A stretch of 64,000 nucleotides of DNA, taken from assembly GCA_963817905.1 (NCBI GenBank), contig CAWFPS010000003.1, forward strand, positions 1,860,001-1,924,000, in the 5' to 3' direction. The notes under the pieces were generated by a model. The model ran no database searches, was not told where the DNA came from, and was given only the letters and a program-made list of their open reading frames with translations. The translations under genes and the position numbers were made by a program. The DNA is from VRUE01 sp963817905 (lineage in GTDB: Bacteria > Actinomycetota > Thermoleophilia > Solirubrobacterales > 70-9). Shown piece after piece: positions 55,728 through 64,000 of this stretch. Positions within the stretch are counted from its first letter, which is position 1. The number at the start of each line of letters is the position of its first letter.

Positions 55728-56225
55728 TTAAATCCGAATCTTAAAATGTTCCTTGGCCTGTTGTTGTCTCAAAAATACAACGCCACAATAAAACAAATCA
55801 AGGGTTACCTTTAAGGCTTCCCGGTCTATTAGGGCCTCCCACAGTGCAAAGTTACCCTTATTTTTGTGGATAGAATCGATGATCACGGGCGTATCGTTCT
55901 TTATTTTGTCAGAGATCCCTTGAAACACCGTATCAAATTCAGTAACATCGATATAGGCCATATCATAGGGCACTGCGTCAAAATGGATAGTAGGAAATAA
56001 ATCGACTATTCTTTTTTTGATCTCGGGCTTCCCCTCGATACCCCAAAATGTTTTGATATCGAGATTGGCGGCACATTTTAATAGCACATTTTCTGTTTTA
56101 GTACCTGGAAACGAATCCTTACTATATAAACATTTTGTTATAAAACCGAACACAAACGGAGAGTGTACCCCATGATGATTGGTAGCGGTAAAACGAAATT
56201 TTAAGTATTCGATTAGATTGACCAT
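55728..56225 (-). CDS. Methyltransferase-like protein, shortened
   Basis: 165 residues. The N-terminus FRFTATNHHGVHSPFVFGFITKCLY is the typical start of Bacteroidota class I SAM-dependent methyltransferases of the O-methyltransferase type. The expected glycine-rich SAM-binding segment is not visible, and the protein is shorter than its relatives by roughly 60-70 residues, with the strand 4-5 region (YDMAYIDVTEFDTVFQGI and TPVIIDSIHKNKGN) following directly. It may be an inactive or reduced paralogue rather than an enzyme. Confidence 0.65.
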   Translation of the reverse strand: MVNLIEYLKFRFTATNHHGVHSPFVFGFITKCLYSKDSFPGTKTENVLLKCAANLDIKTFWGIEGKPEIKKRIVDLFPTIHFDAVPYDMAYIDVTEFDTVFQGISDKIKNDTPVIIDSIHKNKGNFALWEALIDREALKVTLDLFYCGVVFLRQQQAKEHFKIRI

Positions 56226-56299
56226 GTTCTATTTGTATTGCAAATATTGGATGAAGCAATCAAAAATTTTAGATTTTATGTATATAAGGATTTATGCCC

Positions 56300-58178
56300 C
56301 TAAAGCATCGCCGACAATTCGAACCATCGTTCGGTCTTTGTCTCAATGGTATTTTCGATTTCCTTGAGTTGAATTGCAAGCTGATCGATTTTTTCACCGG
56401 AAAGCGATGTATCTGCGAACATCTGCTGTATTTTCACCTTTTCAGCTTCGAGCTTCTCAATTTCATTTTCGAGGTTTTTGTGCTCTTTTTGCTCTAAATA
56501 GGATAATTTTGGTGCTTTTTCATCGTTTTTAGCCCTATTTTTTATGTTTTTTGACGTAGCTATATTTTCGACGAGTTCTTTTTTGCTCTCCTGAGGGCCA
56601 CTATCCTCATAGGTCCTAAAATCGGAATAGTTTCCTGGAAAGTCCTCGATGACCGCATTCCCTCGAAAGACAAGAAGATGGTCAACGATCTTATCCATAA
56701 AATAACGATCGTGCGATACGACTACCAGGCAACCAGGGAAATCTAACAGAAAGCTTTCCAATACATTCAAGGTCACGATATCAAGGTCGTTCGTTGGTTC
56801 GTCAAGGACTAAAAAATTGGGATTTTGAATCAGTACCGTACATAAATAAAGCCTTTTGCGTTCGCCACCACTTAATTTCCCTACAAAGTCGTATTGTTTT
56901 TTTCGGTCGAATAAAAATCGTTCCAACAATTGTTGTGCTGAAATCTGTTTGCCTTTCATCAAAGGAATATAATCCCCGAATTCACGAATTACATCAATTA
57001 CTTTTTGCCCTTCCTTACTCTCGATACCCTCCTGGGTATAATACCCGAATTTTAAGGTATCGCCTACGACCACTTTTCCTTGATCAGGTGTTTCGTTACC
57101 GGTTATGATATTTAAAAAGGTCGATTTACCAGTACCGTTCGCCCCTATGATTCCGATGCGTTCCCCTTTGGTAAAGACATATTCGAACTTATTGAGAATA
57201 GGCTTATTCGGGAAAGGATTTGGAAATTTTATGCAATTCCAGGATTTTACTTCCCACCCGTTCCATATTGATCTGCAACTGCACTTCGTGTTCTTTGCGA
57301 CGCTGGCCTGCCTTTTCTCTTATCGCATGAAAATCATCGATACGCGATTTTGATTTGGTCGTTCGTGCCTTCGGCTGCCTTCGCATCCAGGCGAGCTCTT
57401 TTTTAAATAGAAGTTCTGATTTGTGTTGCTCAACGGCTTCCTGCTCGATGCGCGCCTCCTTCTTTTCCAGATAATACGAATAATTACCCTTATATGGATA
57501 TAATTTCCCTTGGTCAAGTTCAATGATCTCGTTACAGACCCGTTCCAGAAAATAGCGATCATGTGTTACCATGAAAAGCGTCATATTTTCCTTGGCAAAA
57601 TAGGTTTCGAGCCATTCGATCATTTCAAGGTCCAAATGGTTTGTCGGTTCATCCAAGATGAGCAGATCCGGTTTGTTGACCAAAGCGTTTGCCAGGGCAA
57701 GGCGTTTCTTTTGACCTCCCGATAATTGGCCGACTTTCAAATGAAGATCTTCCAATTTTAATTTAAAAAGAATTTGTTTGTATTGCGTTTCAAAGTCCCA
57801 GGCGTCAAAGCGATCCATGGCCTCGAATGCTTTTTGATACGCTTCGGCATCCTCGGGATGTTCCAAGGCATTTTCATACGCCTGAATAACCTTTAAGATC
57901 TCGTTATCGGAGGCAAAGATCGTTTCCTCGATGGTTAGTTCAGGTCTTAAGACAGGTTCTTGTGCCAAATAGGACATGCGTATGCCTTTGCGAAAATTTA
58001 CCTGACCGGTATCCGGGGCGTCAAGTCTGGCCAGGATGTTCAAAATAGAAGTCTTTCCGCTGCCATTTTTGGCAATCAAAGCAATTTTCTGATCTTTGTT
58101 GATCCCGAACGAGATTTCCTTGAATAATACGAGTTCGCCATACGATTTGGCAATATTTTCAACCGTTAGTAGGTTCAT
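56300..58178 (-). pseudogene. ABC-F ATPase gene (Uup-like), split by a one-base insertion
   Basis: Frame 1 (58178-57204) encodes the first ATPase domain with GKNGSGKTS-like Walker A (AKNGSGKTS), LSGGQKKRLALANAL and LDEPTNHLD, ending at TAA 57204-57206. The next frame, entered at about 57210-57215, continues PNKPILNKFEYVF, then GANGTGKST, LSGGERKRL, LDEPTNDLD and a C-terminal coiled-coil tail to the stop at 56300. An extra C in TTTCCCGAATAA explains the shift; removing it gives a normal protein of about 626 residues. Intact ABC-F proteins act on ribosomes or DNA repair (Uup). This could be true inactivation or a base-calling error. Confidence 0.9.
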
Positions 58179-59377
58179 TATTGATATTTTTTGTTGCTTC
58201 GGGAACTATGGATTATATAATAATACCGAATCGCCAGTGCGAATAAAAATGGAAGTAATACCGGTGAAAAATACTGTACATTAAAAAGCGAAAGGCCAAC
58301 CATGACCAACAATAAAAGAAGCAGTAGTACAGCGTATTTGGAAATCCAAGATGGGCGTGTTTTTCGTGAAACAAAATAGACTATCGCCACGTTCAAGGGA
58401 AAGGCCCAAAGGATGTTGTAGTTCCCCACCGTCCAAATATGATCGGTAAAAAACCAGAGGAAAATAAGCAGGCTACCTGCTACCCCGGTAAGAACGAAAA
58501 GAACGACATCCAAACCCCTGTTAGGCCTTTGCTTTTTTACATCTAAAAAAGTACTTCCTATGATGAGTAGGGAAACAAGGATACTAAAAAATAAAGGAGA
58601 CCACATAAATCCAGAAGAATCTACGATTCGGGTCGATTCAAGCAATGAAGTCTCTTTCGTGACTGCCGGCCCTCCGTTGATCTTGGCCACACGTAATTGG
58701 CGCATTACATAGCTCGGAAGATACAGATGTTCTTTTGGACTGGCCTTCCTGTCAATGACCGAACCCAAAGCCAGGTCGATACCAAAAGCGCCCCACGAAT
58801 TCGTTTTTATATTTTGGTGGATCAGCTCACGAAAACTAAAGGGTGTTTTTATAAAGGTTGCATCGAAAACCAAATGATCACTTAGATTTTCTTGAAGTAC
58901 ATCCCAAATTTTAGTAGAACAGTTGTTGAGAAAATAATCATATTGGTATTGCTTGTTTTCAGGAAGATTGTTGTGCTCCAAAAACCGAAATAGTTTCTTT
59001 TTTTGAGCAAGTGAGACATTTAATACCTGCTCTTTGACCCATCTGTTTTCAATTTCGTAACTCCGTAGATAATTCTGAAAGCCTTGACGTACCAATAAAT
59101 AATACATTCTTCCCTGTGCGAACTTTAGATAGAAATTTTCAGATTCCGTATCGAACACCCCATAATTATAAACAACATCGATACCAAGTGCCGGATCTTG
59201 TACCCTAATGGCGCTGTGGCCAAAAGCGGAATAGAGTTCCGTCCCAGGACCGCTGGTCAAGACGCTGACTTTAGATAAGGGCGACAATTCAGGAGTTTGG
59301 GAAAAGCAGTTGCTCGTTAGTAAAAAGAGAAAAATTAAAAGTATTTTTTTCAATGGTATGCTACGGCTTGAATTCAT
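58178..59377 (-). CDS. Lnb-like (DUF4105) membrane protein
   Basis: About 399 residues from the ATG at 59377 (MNSSRSIPLKK), which yields a standard signal peptide; an upstream ATG at 59407 is also in frame. The N-terminal half has the DUF4105 / Lnb N-terminal domain (LTSGPGTELYSAFGHSAIRV, YNYGVFD, and NNCSTKIWDVL with Cys). Several C-terminal membrane spans follow. The domain resembles that of Lnb proteins that N-acylate bacterial lipoproteins, which fits a genome full of lipoproteins, but activity of this member is unproven. It overlaps the ABC-F start by one base. Confidence 0.85.
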   Translation of the reverse strand: MNSSRSIPLKKILLIFLFLLTSNCFSQTPELSPLSKVSVLTSGPGTELYSAFGHSAIRVQDPALGIDVVYNYGVFDTESENFYLKFAQGRMYYLLVRQGFQNYLRSYEIENRWVKEQVLNVSLAQKKKLFRFLEHNNLPENKQYQYDYFLNNCSTKIWDVLQENLSDHLVFDATFIKTPFSFRELIHQNIKTNSWGAFGIDLALGSVIDRKASPKEHLYLPSYVMRQLRVAKINGGPAVTKETSLLESTRIVDSSGFMWSPLFFSILVSLLIIGSTFLDVKKQRPNRGLDVVLFVLTGVAGSLLIFLWFFTDHIWTVGNYNILWAFPLNVAIVYFVSRKTRPSWISKYAVLLLLLLLVMVGLSLFNVQYFSPVLLPFLFALAIRYYYIIHSSRSNKKYQ

Positions 59378-59458
59378 CCCTGCAAATATCCGAATAAAAT
59401 AAGTCATCGGATCAATAGATTAAAAATTGTGGTATTTTTACCTAAACTGACCAATAAA

Positions 59459-60211
59459 ATGAAAAAGCACATCCCGAACCTATTGACCTTAATGAATGTT
59501 TTCTGTGGTTCGGTGGCCGTGGTTTTTGCCGTTAGAAACCAGTTGGAACTAGCCGCTTTATTTATGTTCTTAGGGATTATCTTCGATTTTTTTGATGGCC
59601 TCGCGGCCCGGGTGCTACATGTAAAAAGCGCGTTGGGTCTGCAGTTGGATTCACTTGCCGATGTAATCACGAGTGGTCTTGTTCCCGGGGTGGTTATGTT
59701 TCAATTGTTCAACATGTCTGAATTCGGTGGGTGGAATGCAACTTCAGGGTCATGGGTTATGAATTTGAAGCTTAGCACCTTGCCTTTTTTTGGTTTTTTA
59801 ATAACCTTAGCCTCGGCATACCGCTTAGCGAAATTCAATTTAGACGATCGCCAGCAAACCTCGTTCATCGGGCTGCCTACCCCTGCGAACGCCCTACTGA
59901 TCATCTCCTTGCCGATGATACTGCTGTATCATAATAATGATTTTTTGAACACCTTAATTCTAAACCAATGGTTCTTGGTCGGTATTACGGGGTTGAGTTG
60001 TTATTTATTGAATTCAAATATTGAACTCTTTGCACTCAAATTCACGAACTGGGGCTTTAAGGACAATGCGATGCGTTACATATTCATTGCCTTGAGTTTG
60101 GTGTTGTTGAGTACGATGCAATACCTGGCGATACCGCTGCTGATTTTGTTCTATATCGGGAGTTCGATCGTGGGCAATCTTGCTAGGAAGGAAGAATCAC
60201 ATACTCGGTGA
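59459..60211 (+). CDS. pssA: CDP-diacylglycerol--serine O-phosphatidyltransferase
   Basis: 250 residues from the ATG at 59459. About eight membrane spans. The CDP-alcohol phosphotransferase motif is visible as DFFDGLAARVLHVKSALGLQLDSLAD, with all the Asp ligands in place. The protein makes phosphatidylserine, the precursor of phosphatidylethanolamine. The start was chosen over an in-frame ATG at 59429 because MKKHIPNLLT matches the family start. Confidence 0.92.
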   Translation: MKKHIPNLLTLMNVFCGSVAVVFAVRNQLELAALFMFLGIIFDFFDGLAARVLHVKSALGLQLDSLADVITSGLVPGVVMFQLFNMSEFGGWNATSGSWVMNLKLSTLPFFGFLITLASAYRLAKFNLDDRQQTSFIGLPTPANALLIISLPMILLYHNNDFLNTLILNQWFLVGITGLSCYLLNSNIELFALKFTNWGFKDNAMRYIFIALSLVLLSTMQYLAIPLLILFYIGSSIVGNLARKEESHTR

Positions 60212-60231
60212 ATACTTTTGTGGCAGTGCAA

Positions 60232-60972
60232 CTAAAAATCTAATTTCTTCTTACGAAGCTCAAAATTCTGTCCTAGATAGACCTTACGTACCATTTCATC
60301 TGCGGCAAGATCTTCCGGGATGCCCGATTTTAGGATGCCACCTTCGAACATCAGATACGAACGTTCGGTAATCGCCAAGGTTTCCTGCACATTGTGGTCG
60401 GTAATAAGGATTCCTATATTTTTATTTTTAAGTTGGGCGACAATGCGTTGAATATCCTCTACTGCTACGGGATCTACCCCTGCAAAGGGTTCGTCGAGCA
60501 AAATAAACTTCGGGTCGGTAGCCAGGGCCCTGGCAATTTCGGTTCTTCTTCGTTCCCCACCGGATAACAAATCGCCCCGGTTTTTGCGAATGTGGCCCAA
60601 GCCGAATTCCTCGATGAGCGATTCCATCTTCATCTCTTGTTCCTTTTTACTCAACTTGGTCAATTGTAGCACGCTGAGGATGTTCTTTTCAATACTCAAT
60701 TTCCGGAAAACCGATGCCTCCTGGGCCAGATACCCAATCCCGTTTTGGGCCCTTTTGTACATGGGGAAATTGGTAATGTCGATATTGTCGAGATAGATGT
60801 TGCCACTATTGGGCTTGATGAGGCCAACGATCATGTAGAAGGAGGTGGTCTTCCCGGCCCCGTTCGGTCCCAATAGGCCAACGATTTCACCTTGGTTGAC
60901 TTCCAAGGAGATTCCTTTGACTACTTGTCTGCCACGATAGGCCTTCATGATATTTTCCGCTCTAAGTTTCAT
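60232..60972 (-). CDS. lptB: LPS export ABC transporter ATPase LptB
   Basis: 246 residues. Walker A GPNGAGKTT, signature LLSGGERRRTEIARAL, Walker B FILLDEPFAGVDP and the H-loop ITDHNVQET are intact. The sequence LRAENIMKAYRGRQVVKGISLEV and YLAQEASVFRKLSIEKNI are typical of LptB. It energises the Lpt machine that moves lipopolysaccharide from inner to outer membrane. Confidence 0.93.
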   Translation of the reverse strand: MKLRAENIMKAYRGRQVVKGISLEVNQGEIVGLLGPNGAGKTTSFYMIVGLIKPNSGNIYLDNIDITNFPMYKRAQNGIGYLAQEASVFRKLSIEKNILSVLQLTKLSKKEQEMKMESLIEEFGLGHIRKNRGDLLSGGERRRTEIARALATDPKFILLDEPFAGVDPVAVEDIQRIVAQLKNKNIGILITDHNVQETLAITERSYLMFEGGILKSGIPEDLAADEMVRKVYLGQNFELRKKKLDF

Positions 60973-61097
60973 TCGAGGATTTTGCGTTCTAGGGTTATGT
61001 TCAAACCAATTACATGGTTTAGGATACGACTACATTTGTAATCAAGATGCCAAAAACGAGTTTTTATGGTGCCTGTGTCGAGGCGATGGCATTTCAT

Positions 61098-61445
61098 TTA
61101 TGATTCTATTTCAAGGGCCTCCCAGTACTCATAGGCACGTCTTAGATGAGGAACCACAATGGTTCCACCAACCAAGGTTGCGATTCCAAGCGTTTCCATT
61201 ATTTCTTCCTTACTCGCCCCTGCATTTCGCGCATGTTCTAAATGATATTTCACGCAATCATCGCAGCGCAACACGGCCGAAGCCACCAGTCCAAGTAGTT
61301 CTTTGGTCTTGACATCAAGGGCGCCTTCGGAATAGGCATTGGTATCAAGATTGAAGATCCGCTTGATGATCTTGTTGTTGTCAGACAACAATTTTTCGTT
61401 CATTTTAGAACGATAGGCATTGAATTCCTTAACTTGGTTTGACAT
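61098..61445 (-). CDS. Carboxymuconolactone decarboxylase / AhpD-like family protein
   Basis: 115 residues. The AhpD-type redox motif CDDCVKYH (Cys61, Cys64, His68) is intact, and KEEIMETLGIATLVGG follows as in the family. These proteins are alkylhydroperoxidase-type or gamma-carboxymuconolactone decarboxylases; a CxxC plus His favours the peroxidase-like type. It overlaps the end of tatC by 17 bases. Confidence 0.87.
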   Translation of the reverse strand: MSNQVKEFNAYRSKMNEKLLSDNNKIIKRIFNLDTNAYSEGALDVKTKELLGLVASAVLRCDDCVKYHLEHARNAGASKEEIMETLGIATLVGGTIVVPHLRRAYEYWEALEIES

Positions 61446-62283
61446 TCTTCTTTAATTTTTGCTCTTTTTTGGCCTCTCTTTTTAGAACGAAACCAGAAAT
61501 ATAGATGCTGACTTGGTATAGTATAAGGACCGGGATGGCAACGATGATCTGGCTCGCTACATCGGGTGGGGTAATGACCGCCGAGACAATAAGGACCACA
61601 ACTAGGGCAATTTTGCGATATTTTTTTAATATTTCAGGGGTAACCAAGCCCACTTTGGTCAAAAAGAAAATAATAATGGGAAGCTCAAAAAGAATTCCAC
61701 AGGCAATGACCGCAGAACGCACCGTTCCTATATAAGAGTCAAGATCGAATTGGTTGGTCACCAACGAACTGACCTGATAGGACCCTAGAAAGTTGATCGA
61801 TAATGGGGCCACGACATAATACCCGAATAAGACCCCCAAAAAGAATAAAAAGGAGGCAATAAAAATAAATCCCCTTGAGTTTTTCCGCTCTTTTTCATAC
61901 AGGCCTGGGCTAATGAATTTCCATAATTCAAAAAGAATATAGGGAAAGCCTACAATAAATCCGACCCAAATCGCTGTCCATATGTCGGCCGAGAATTGTC
62001 CCGACATCTGTCGACTTTGTATTGTAAAGGGTAGCTTGTCTTTGCAAAAGTCAGATGCGATGCCAATATAAGTGGCCGCTTTACAAAAGAACTGATAGGT
62101 CGGGAAATCCATTAAGGAAGGCGCGAAAATGATATCGTCGAAAATAAATCGGCTAAAAATAAAGGCTATGAGACCAATAATGACCACGGCCGCAGTAGAG
62201 CGTATCAAATGCCAGCGCAATTCTTCCAAATGATCCAGAAACGACATTTCGTTCGGTTCCTTGGTAATTTTTTTCTTTGCCAT
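61429..62283 (-). CDS. tatC: Twin-arginine translocase subunit TatC
   Basis: 284 residues and about six membrane spans. The N-terminal signature MSFLDHLEELRWHLIRS and the later FELWKFISPGLYEKERK and SAVITPPDVASQI segments are diagnostic. It recognises Tat signals, such as those on the TIM-barrel and oxidoreductase proteins in this window. Its start codon overlaps the kdsD stop by one base and its end overlaps the CMD gene by 17 bases. Confidence 0.95.
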   Translation of the reverse strand: MAKKKITKEPNEMSFLDHLEELRWHLIRSTAAVVIIGLIAFIFSRFIFDDIIFAPSLMDFPTYQFFCKAATYIGIASDFCKDKLPFTIQSRQMSGQFSADIWTAIWVGFIVGFPYILFELWKFISPGLYEKERKNSRGFIFIASFLFFLGVLFGYYVVAPLSINFLGSYQVSSLVTNQFDLDSYIGTVRSAVIACGILFELPIIIFFLTKVGLVTPEILKKYRKIALVVVLIVSAVITPPDVASQIIVAIPVLILYQVSIYISGFVLKREAKKEQKLKKNVKPS

Positions 62284-63248
62284 TATATAATGCCTTCGTT
62301 TATTAAGTTGTGAAGATGCACGACTCCTTTGTATTTGGTTCCTTCCACGGCCAACAATTGCGATATCCCATTCTGTTGCATCATTTCAAGGGCCTTGATC
62401 GCGAGAAGATCGTTTTGTACGGTTTTCGGATGGGCCGACATGATATCCTTGGCGGTCAACCCATTAATGGTGTCATATTTATTGAGCATTCTACGAATAT
62501 CCCCATCAGTGACGATTCCTACGATTTCATTCTTATCGATGACCGCGGTCACCCCGAGCATTTTCTCCGAGATTTCGACGATTACTTTTTTGACATCGGT
62601 ATCAAGTCCGACGGCTGGTTTTTGGTTATTGCCAGAAATATCGGCTACCCGAAGATACAACCGTTTTCCCAGTGCCCCACCAGGATGGTATTTTGCAAAA
62701 TCCTTACTGCTGAATCCTTTGAGGTCCAATAAGCAAATGGCCAAGGCATCACCCATGACCAATTGGGCGGTTGTACTGGTCGTAGGGGCCAGATTATTCG
62801 GACAGGCTTCTTTTTCGACAAAGGTATTTAGTAAAAAATCGGCATGTTGGGCCAAGAACGAGTCCATGGTACCGGTCATGGCGATCAACTTGTTTTTCCC
62901 TCGCTTTATCAAAGGTACCAACATTTTGATTTCCGGGGTACTGCCACTTTTCGATATGAGTATGACCACGTCATTCTCCTGAATGGTCCCAAGATCACCG
63001 TGAATGGCATCGGCTGCATGCATAAAAATGGCGGGGGTGCCCGTGGAATTTAGGGTAGCAACGATTTTTGAAGCGATGATGGCACTTTTTCCAATCCCAG
63101 AAATTACGACGCGCCCCTTTGATTTTAGTATGCAATTGATACTATCCGCAAAACCCTTGTCCAAAAAATTTGTCAGATTATAAATCGCCGATGCTTCTGT
63201 TTCAAAAGTCTTCTTCGCTAAGGCGAGTATTTCTTTGGTTTTACTCAA
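62283..63248 (-). CDS. kdsD: Arabinose-5-phosphate isomerase, KpsF/GutQ family
   Basis: 321 residues. An SIS domain (GIGKSAIIASKIVATLNSTG, then FMHAADAIHGDLG, VILISKSGSTPE) is followed by two CBS domains (MSAHPKTV, ITAVIDKNEIVGIVTDGDIRR in the first). It converts ribulose-5-phosphate to arabinose-5-phosphate for KDO in lipopolysaccharide core synthesis. It is directly upstream of tatC with a one-base overlap. Confidence 0.93.
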   Translation of the reverse strand: MSKTKEILALAKKTFETEASAIYNLTNFLDKGFADSINCILKSKGRVVISGIGKSAIIASKIVATLNSTGTPAIFMHAADAIHGDLGTIQENDVVILISKSGSTPEIKMLVPLIKRGKNKLIAMTGTMDSFLAQHADFLLNTFVEKEACPNNLAPTTSTTAQLVMGDALAICLLDLKGFSSKDFAKYHPGGALGKRLYLRVADISGNNQKPAVGLDTDVKKVIVEISEKMLGVTAVIDKNEIVGIVTDGDIRRMLNKYDTINGLTAKDIMSAHPKTVQNDLLAIKALEMMQQNGISQLLAVEGTKYKGVVHLHNLINEGII

Positions 63249-63558
63249 GGTGAATTTATATTTCGGATTGCAGACCTAAAAGAATGTCTTATATTTAAGA
63301 TTACAAAATTACGGAAACTTAATTTCATAGATTATTTTAAATTTTAGGATTTTTTTAATGTTTAAATGGTTATCTTAAGGAGTTAAATAAAGGGTAATTA
63401 AATTGGGTGAAACCGCAGCAGGGAGCCTCTAGGTGATTCGAAATCGAGATGGGTCTGCTCAATCATCGGAAGTCCTTCGTGGTGCTCAACGCAGCTAGCC
63501 AATAAACCGGTTCGTGCGATAACGATCTTTGATTGTACATACTAATACTAAAAAGCTA
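63249..63558. other. kdsD-recQ intergenic region with a possible structured RNA
   Basis: The first part (to about 63410) is very AT-rich. The second part (about 63410-63545) is clearly less AT-rich and shows pairing potential: AGCAG with CTGCT, CC-TCT with AGA-T-GG and an inner GATT/AATC hairpin, plus palindromic GCTAGC and AACCGGTT. I could not match it to SRP RNA, RNase P, tmRNA or a riboswitch by eye. It could be a small RNA gene or merely a leader of recQ. Confidence 0.25.
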
Positions 63559-64000
63559 ATGAAACAAGGGATGGCGCTAAGCGAAATCGATTTACATGCC
63601 TCGTTAAAAAAATATTTTGGATTTTCAAAATTCAAAGGCCTTCAGGAAGAAGTCGTAAAAAATATAGTTCAAGGAAAAAATACCTTCGCAGTGATGCCCA
63701 CGGGAGGGGGAAAGTCATTGTGTTACCAACTACCGGCGCTTATGCAGGAAGGTACCGCTATTGTGGTATCCCCTTTGATTGCCTTGATGAAGAACCAAGT
63801 AGATGCCATGCGGGGTATTTCGGCGGAAAACGGTATTGCCCATGTGCTGAATTCTTCTTTGACCAAGACAGAAATAAAGCAAGTCAAAGAGGATATTGTT
63901 AATGGGATTACCAAACTACTGTATGTTGCTCCCGAATCACTTACCAAGGACGAATACGTTGATTTCCTAACTACTGTAAAAGTATCCTTTGTTGCCGTTG
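63559..64000 (+). CDS. recQ: ATP-dependent DNA helicase RecQ, partial
   Basis: About 147 residues, open to the window edge. The ATG at 63559 is followed by a RecQ N-terminus (ALSEIDLHASLKKYFGFS) and the motifs QEEVVKNIVQGKNTF, the Walker A MPTGGGKSLCYQLPA, the SPLIALMKNQV motif Ia and LLYVAPESL. RecQ is a 3'-5' DNA helicase of recombination repair. The remainder lies past 64000. Confidence 0.94.
   Translation, partial: MKQGMALSEIDLHASLKKYFGFSKFKGLQEEVVKNIVQGKNTFAVMPTGGGKSLCYQLPALMQEGTAIVVSPLIALMKNQVDAMRGISAENGIAHVLNSSLTKTEIKQVKEDIVNGITKLLYVAPESLTKDEYVDFLTTVKVSFVAV

Noticed and set aside
57204..57215. Programmed +1 frameshift in the ABC-F gene
   Set aside because: The stop is not directly after the slip codon, there is no internal Shine-Dalgarno-like signal, and an extra C in a short C run explains it.
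63249..63558. SRP RNA, tmRNA, RNase P RNA or B12 riboswitch in the kdsD-recQ gap
   Set aside because: The diagnostic conserved blocks of each were looked for and not found; only generic hairpins are visible.

Overview
The window comes from a member of the Bacteroidota, most likely a marine Flavobacteriaceae. The evidence is the gene repertoire (CBM9/DUF5916 outer-membrane protein, DUF3500, DUF1569, DUF2795, DUF2911, DUF4105/Lnb, HisKA_2 and LytTR regulators, an MG2/TonB-plug pseudogene), the many lipoprotein signals with a short lipobox, promoters resembling TTG/TAnnTTTG, and the general lack of purine-rich ribosome-binding sites. The genus cannot be settled from the sequence alone. No tRNA, rRNA, CRISPR array, insertion sequence or prophage was seen.

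Layout. 1-575 is the start of an AT-rich agmatine-deiminase-like lipoprotein running off the left edge. 751-6381 (minus) is a catabolic group: S10 peptidase, GH20 hexosaminidase, SGNH hydrolase, exported esterase and aquaglyceroporin. 6582-8786 (plus) is a CBM9/DUF5916 outer-membrane protein. 8794-18317 (minus) is a long run of mostly exported enzymes: DUF1569, AbgB-like M20 hydrolase, SMP-30 lactonase, D-aminoacylase-like lipoprotein, Nramp-like transporter, Tat TIM-barrel protein, DUF3500 and a TolB-like propeller. 18505-21516 (plus) carries mazG, a MATE pump, a small protein and a frameshifted PAP2 phosphatase. 21539-24185 (minus) has meaB, DUF2911 and galM. 24243-26836 (plus) is an ECF sigma / membrane protein / surface protein operon with overlapping genes. 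26828-30037 (minus) has a CBM9 lipoprotein and a fused Tat epimerase-oxidoreductase reading frame. 30191-32732 is a decayed, partly GC-rich MG2/TonB-plug gene.

32826-36741 is the most unusual part. An exported MsrA is followed by two almost identical 422-bp direct repeats, each holding a small secreted basic protein plus its whole leader. They bracket a LytTR membrane regulator and a lipoprotein that joins an intradiol-dioxygenase fold to a CxxC thioredoxin-like region. A third, diverged member of the small-protein family lies at 44545. 36739-40788 is the tesA / ybbA / ybbP-like trio. 40994-44063 has a zinc-ribbon SDR and a CPA1 antiporter. 45219-63248 is largely minus-strand: an amidohydrolase, an M14 peptidase, a histidine kinase, then housekeeping genes (secA, DUF2795, PduO-type adenosyltransferase, a small membrane protein, a methyltransferase-like protein, a frameshifted ABC-F ATPase, Lnb-like protein, lptB, CMD, tatC, kdsD), with pssA on the plus strand. 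recQ starts at 63559 and leaves the window.

Functionally the left third looks like envelope and periplasmic breakdown of amino sugars, peptides and N-acyl compounds. The right third is envelope biogenesis (SecA, TatC, LptB, KdsD, PssA, Lnb). meaB and the PduO-type adenosyltransferase together imply B12-dependent methylmalonyl-CoA metabolism, although the mutase is not in the window. Four reading-frame anomalies (PAP2, ABC-F, the epimerase-oxidoreductase fusion, the MG2 gene) could be real decay or base-calling indels; read-level checking would decide.
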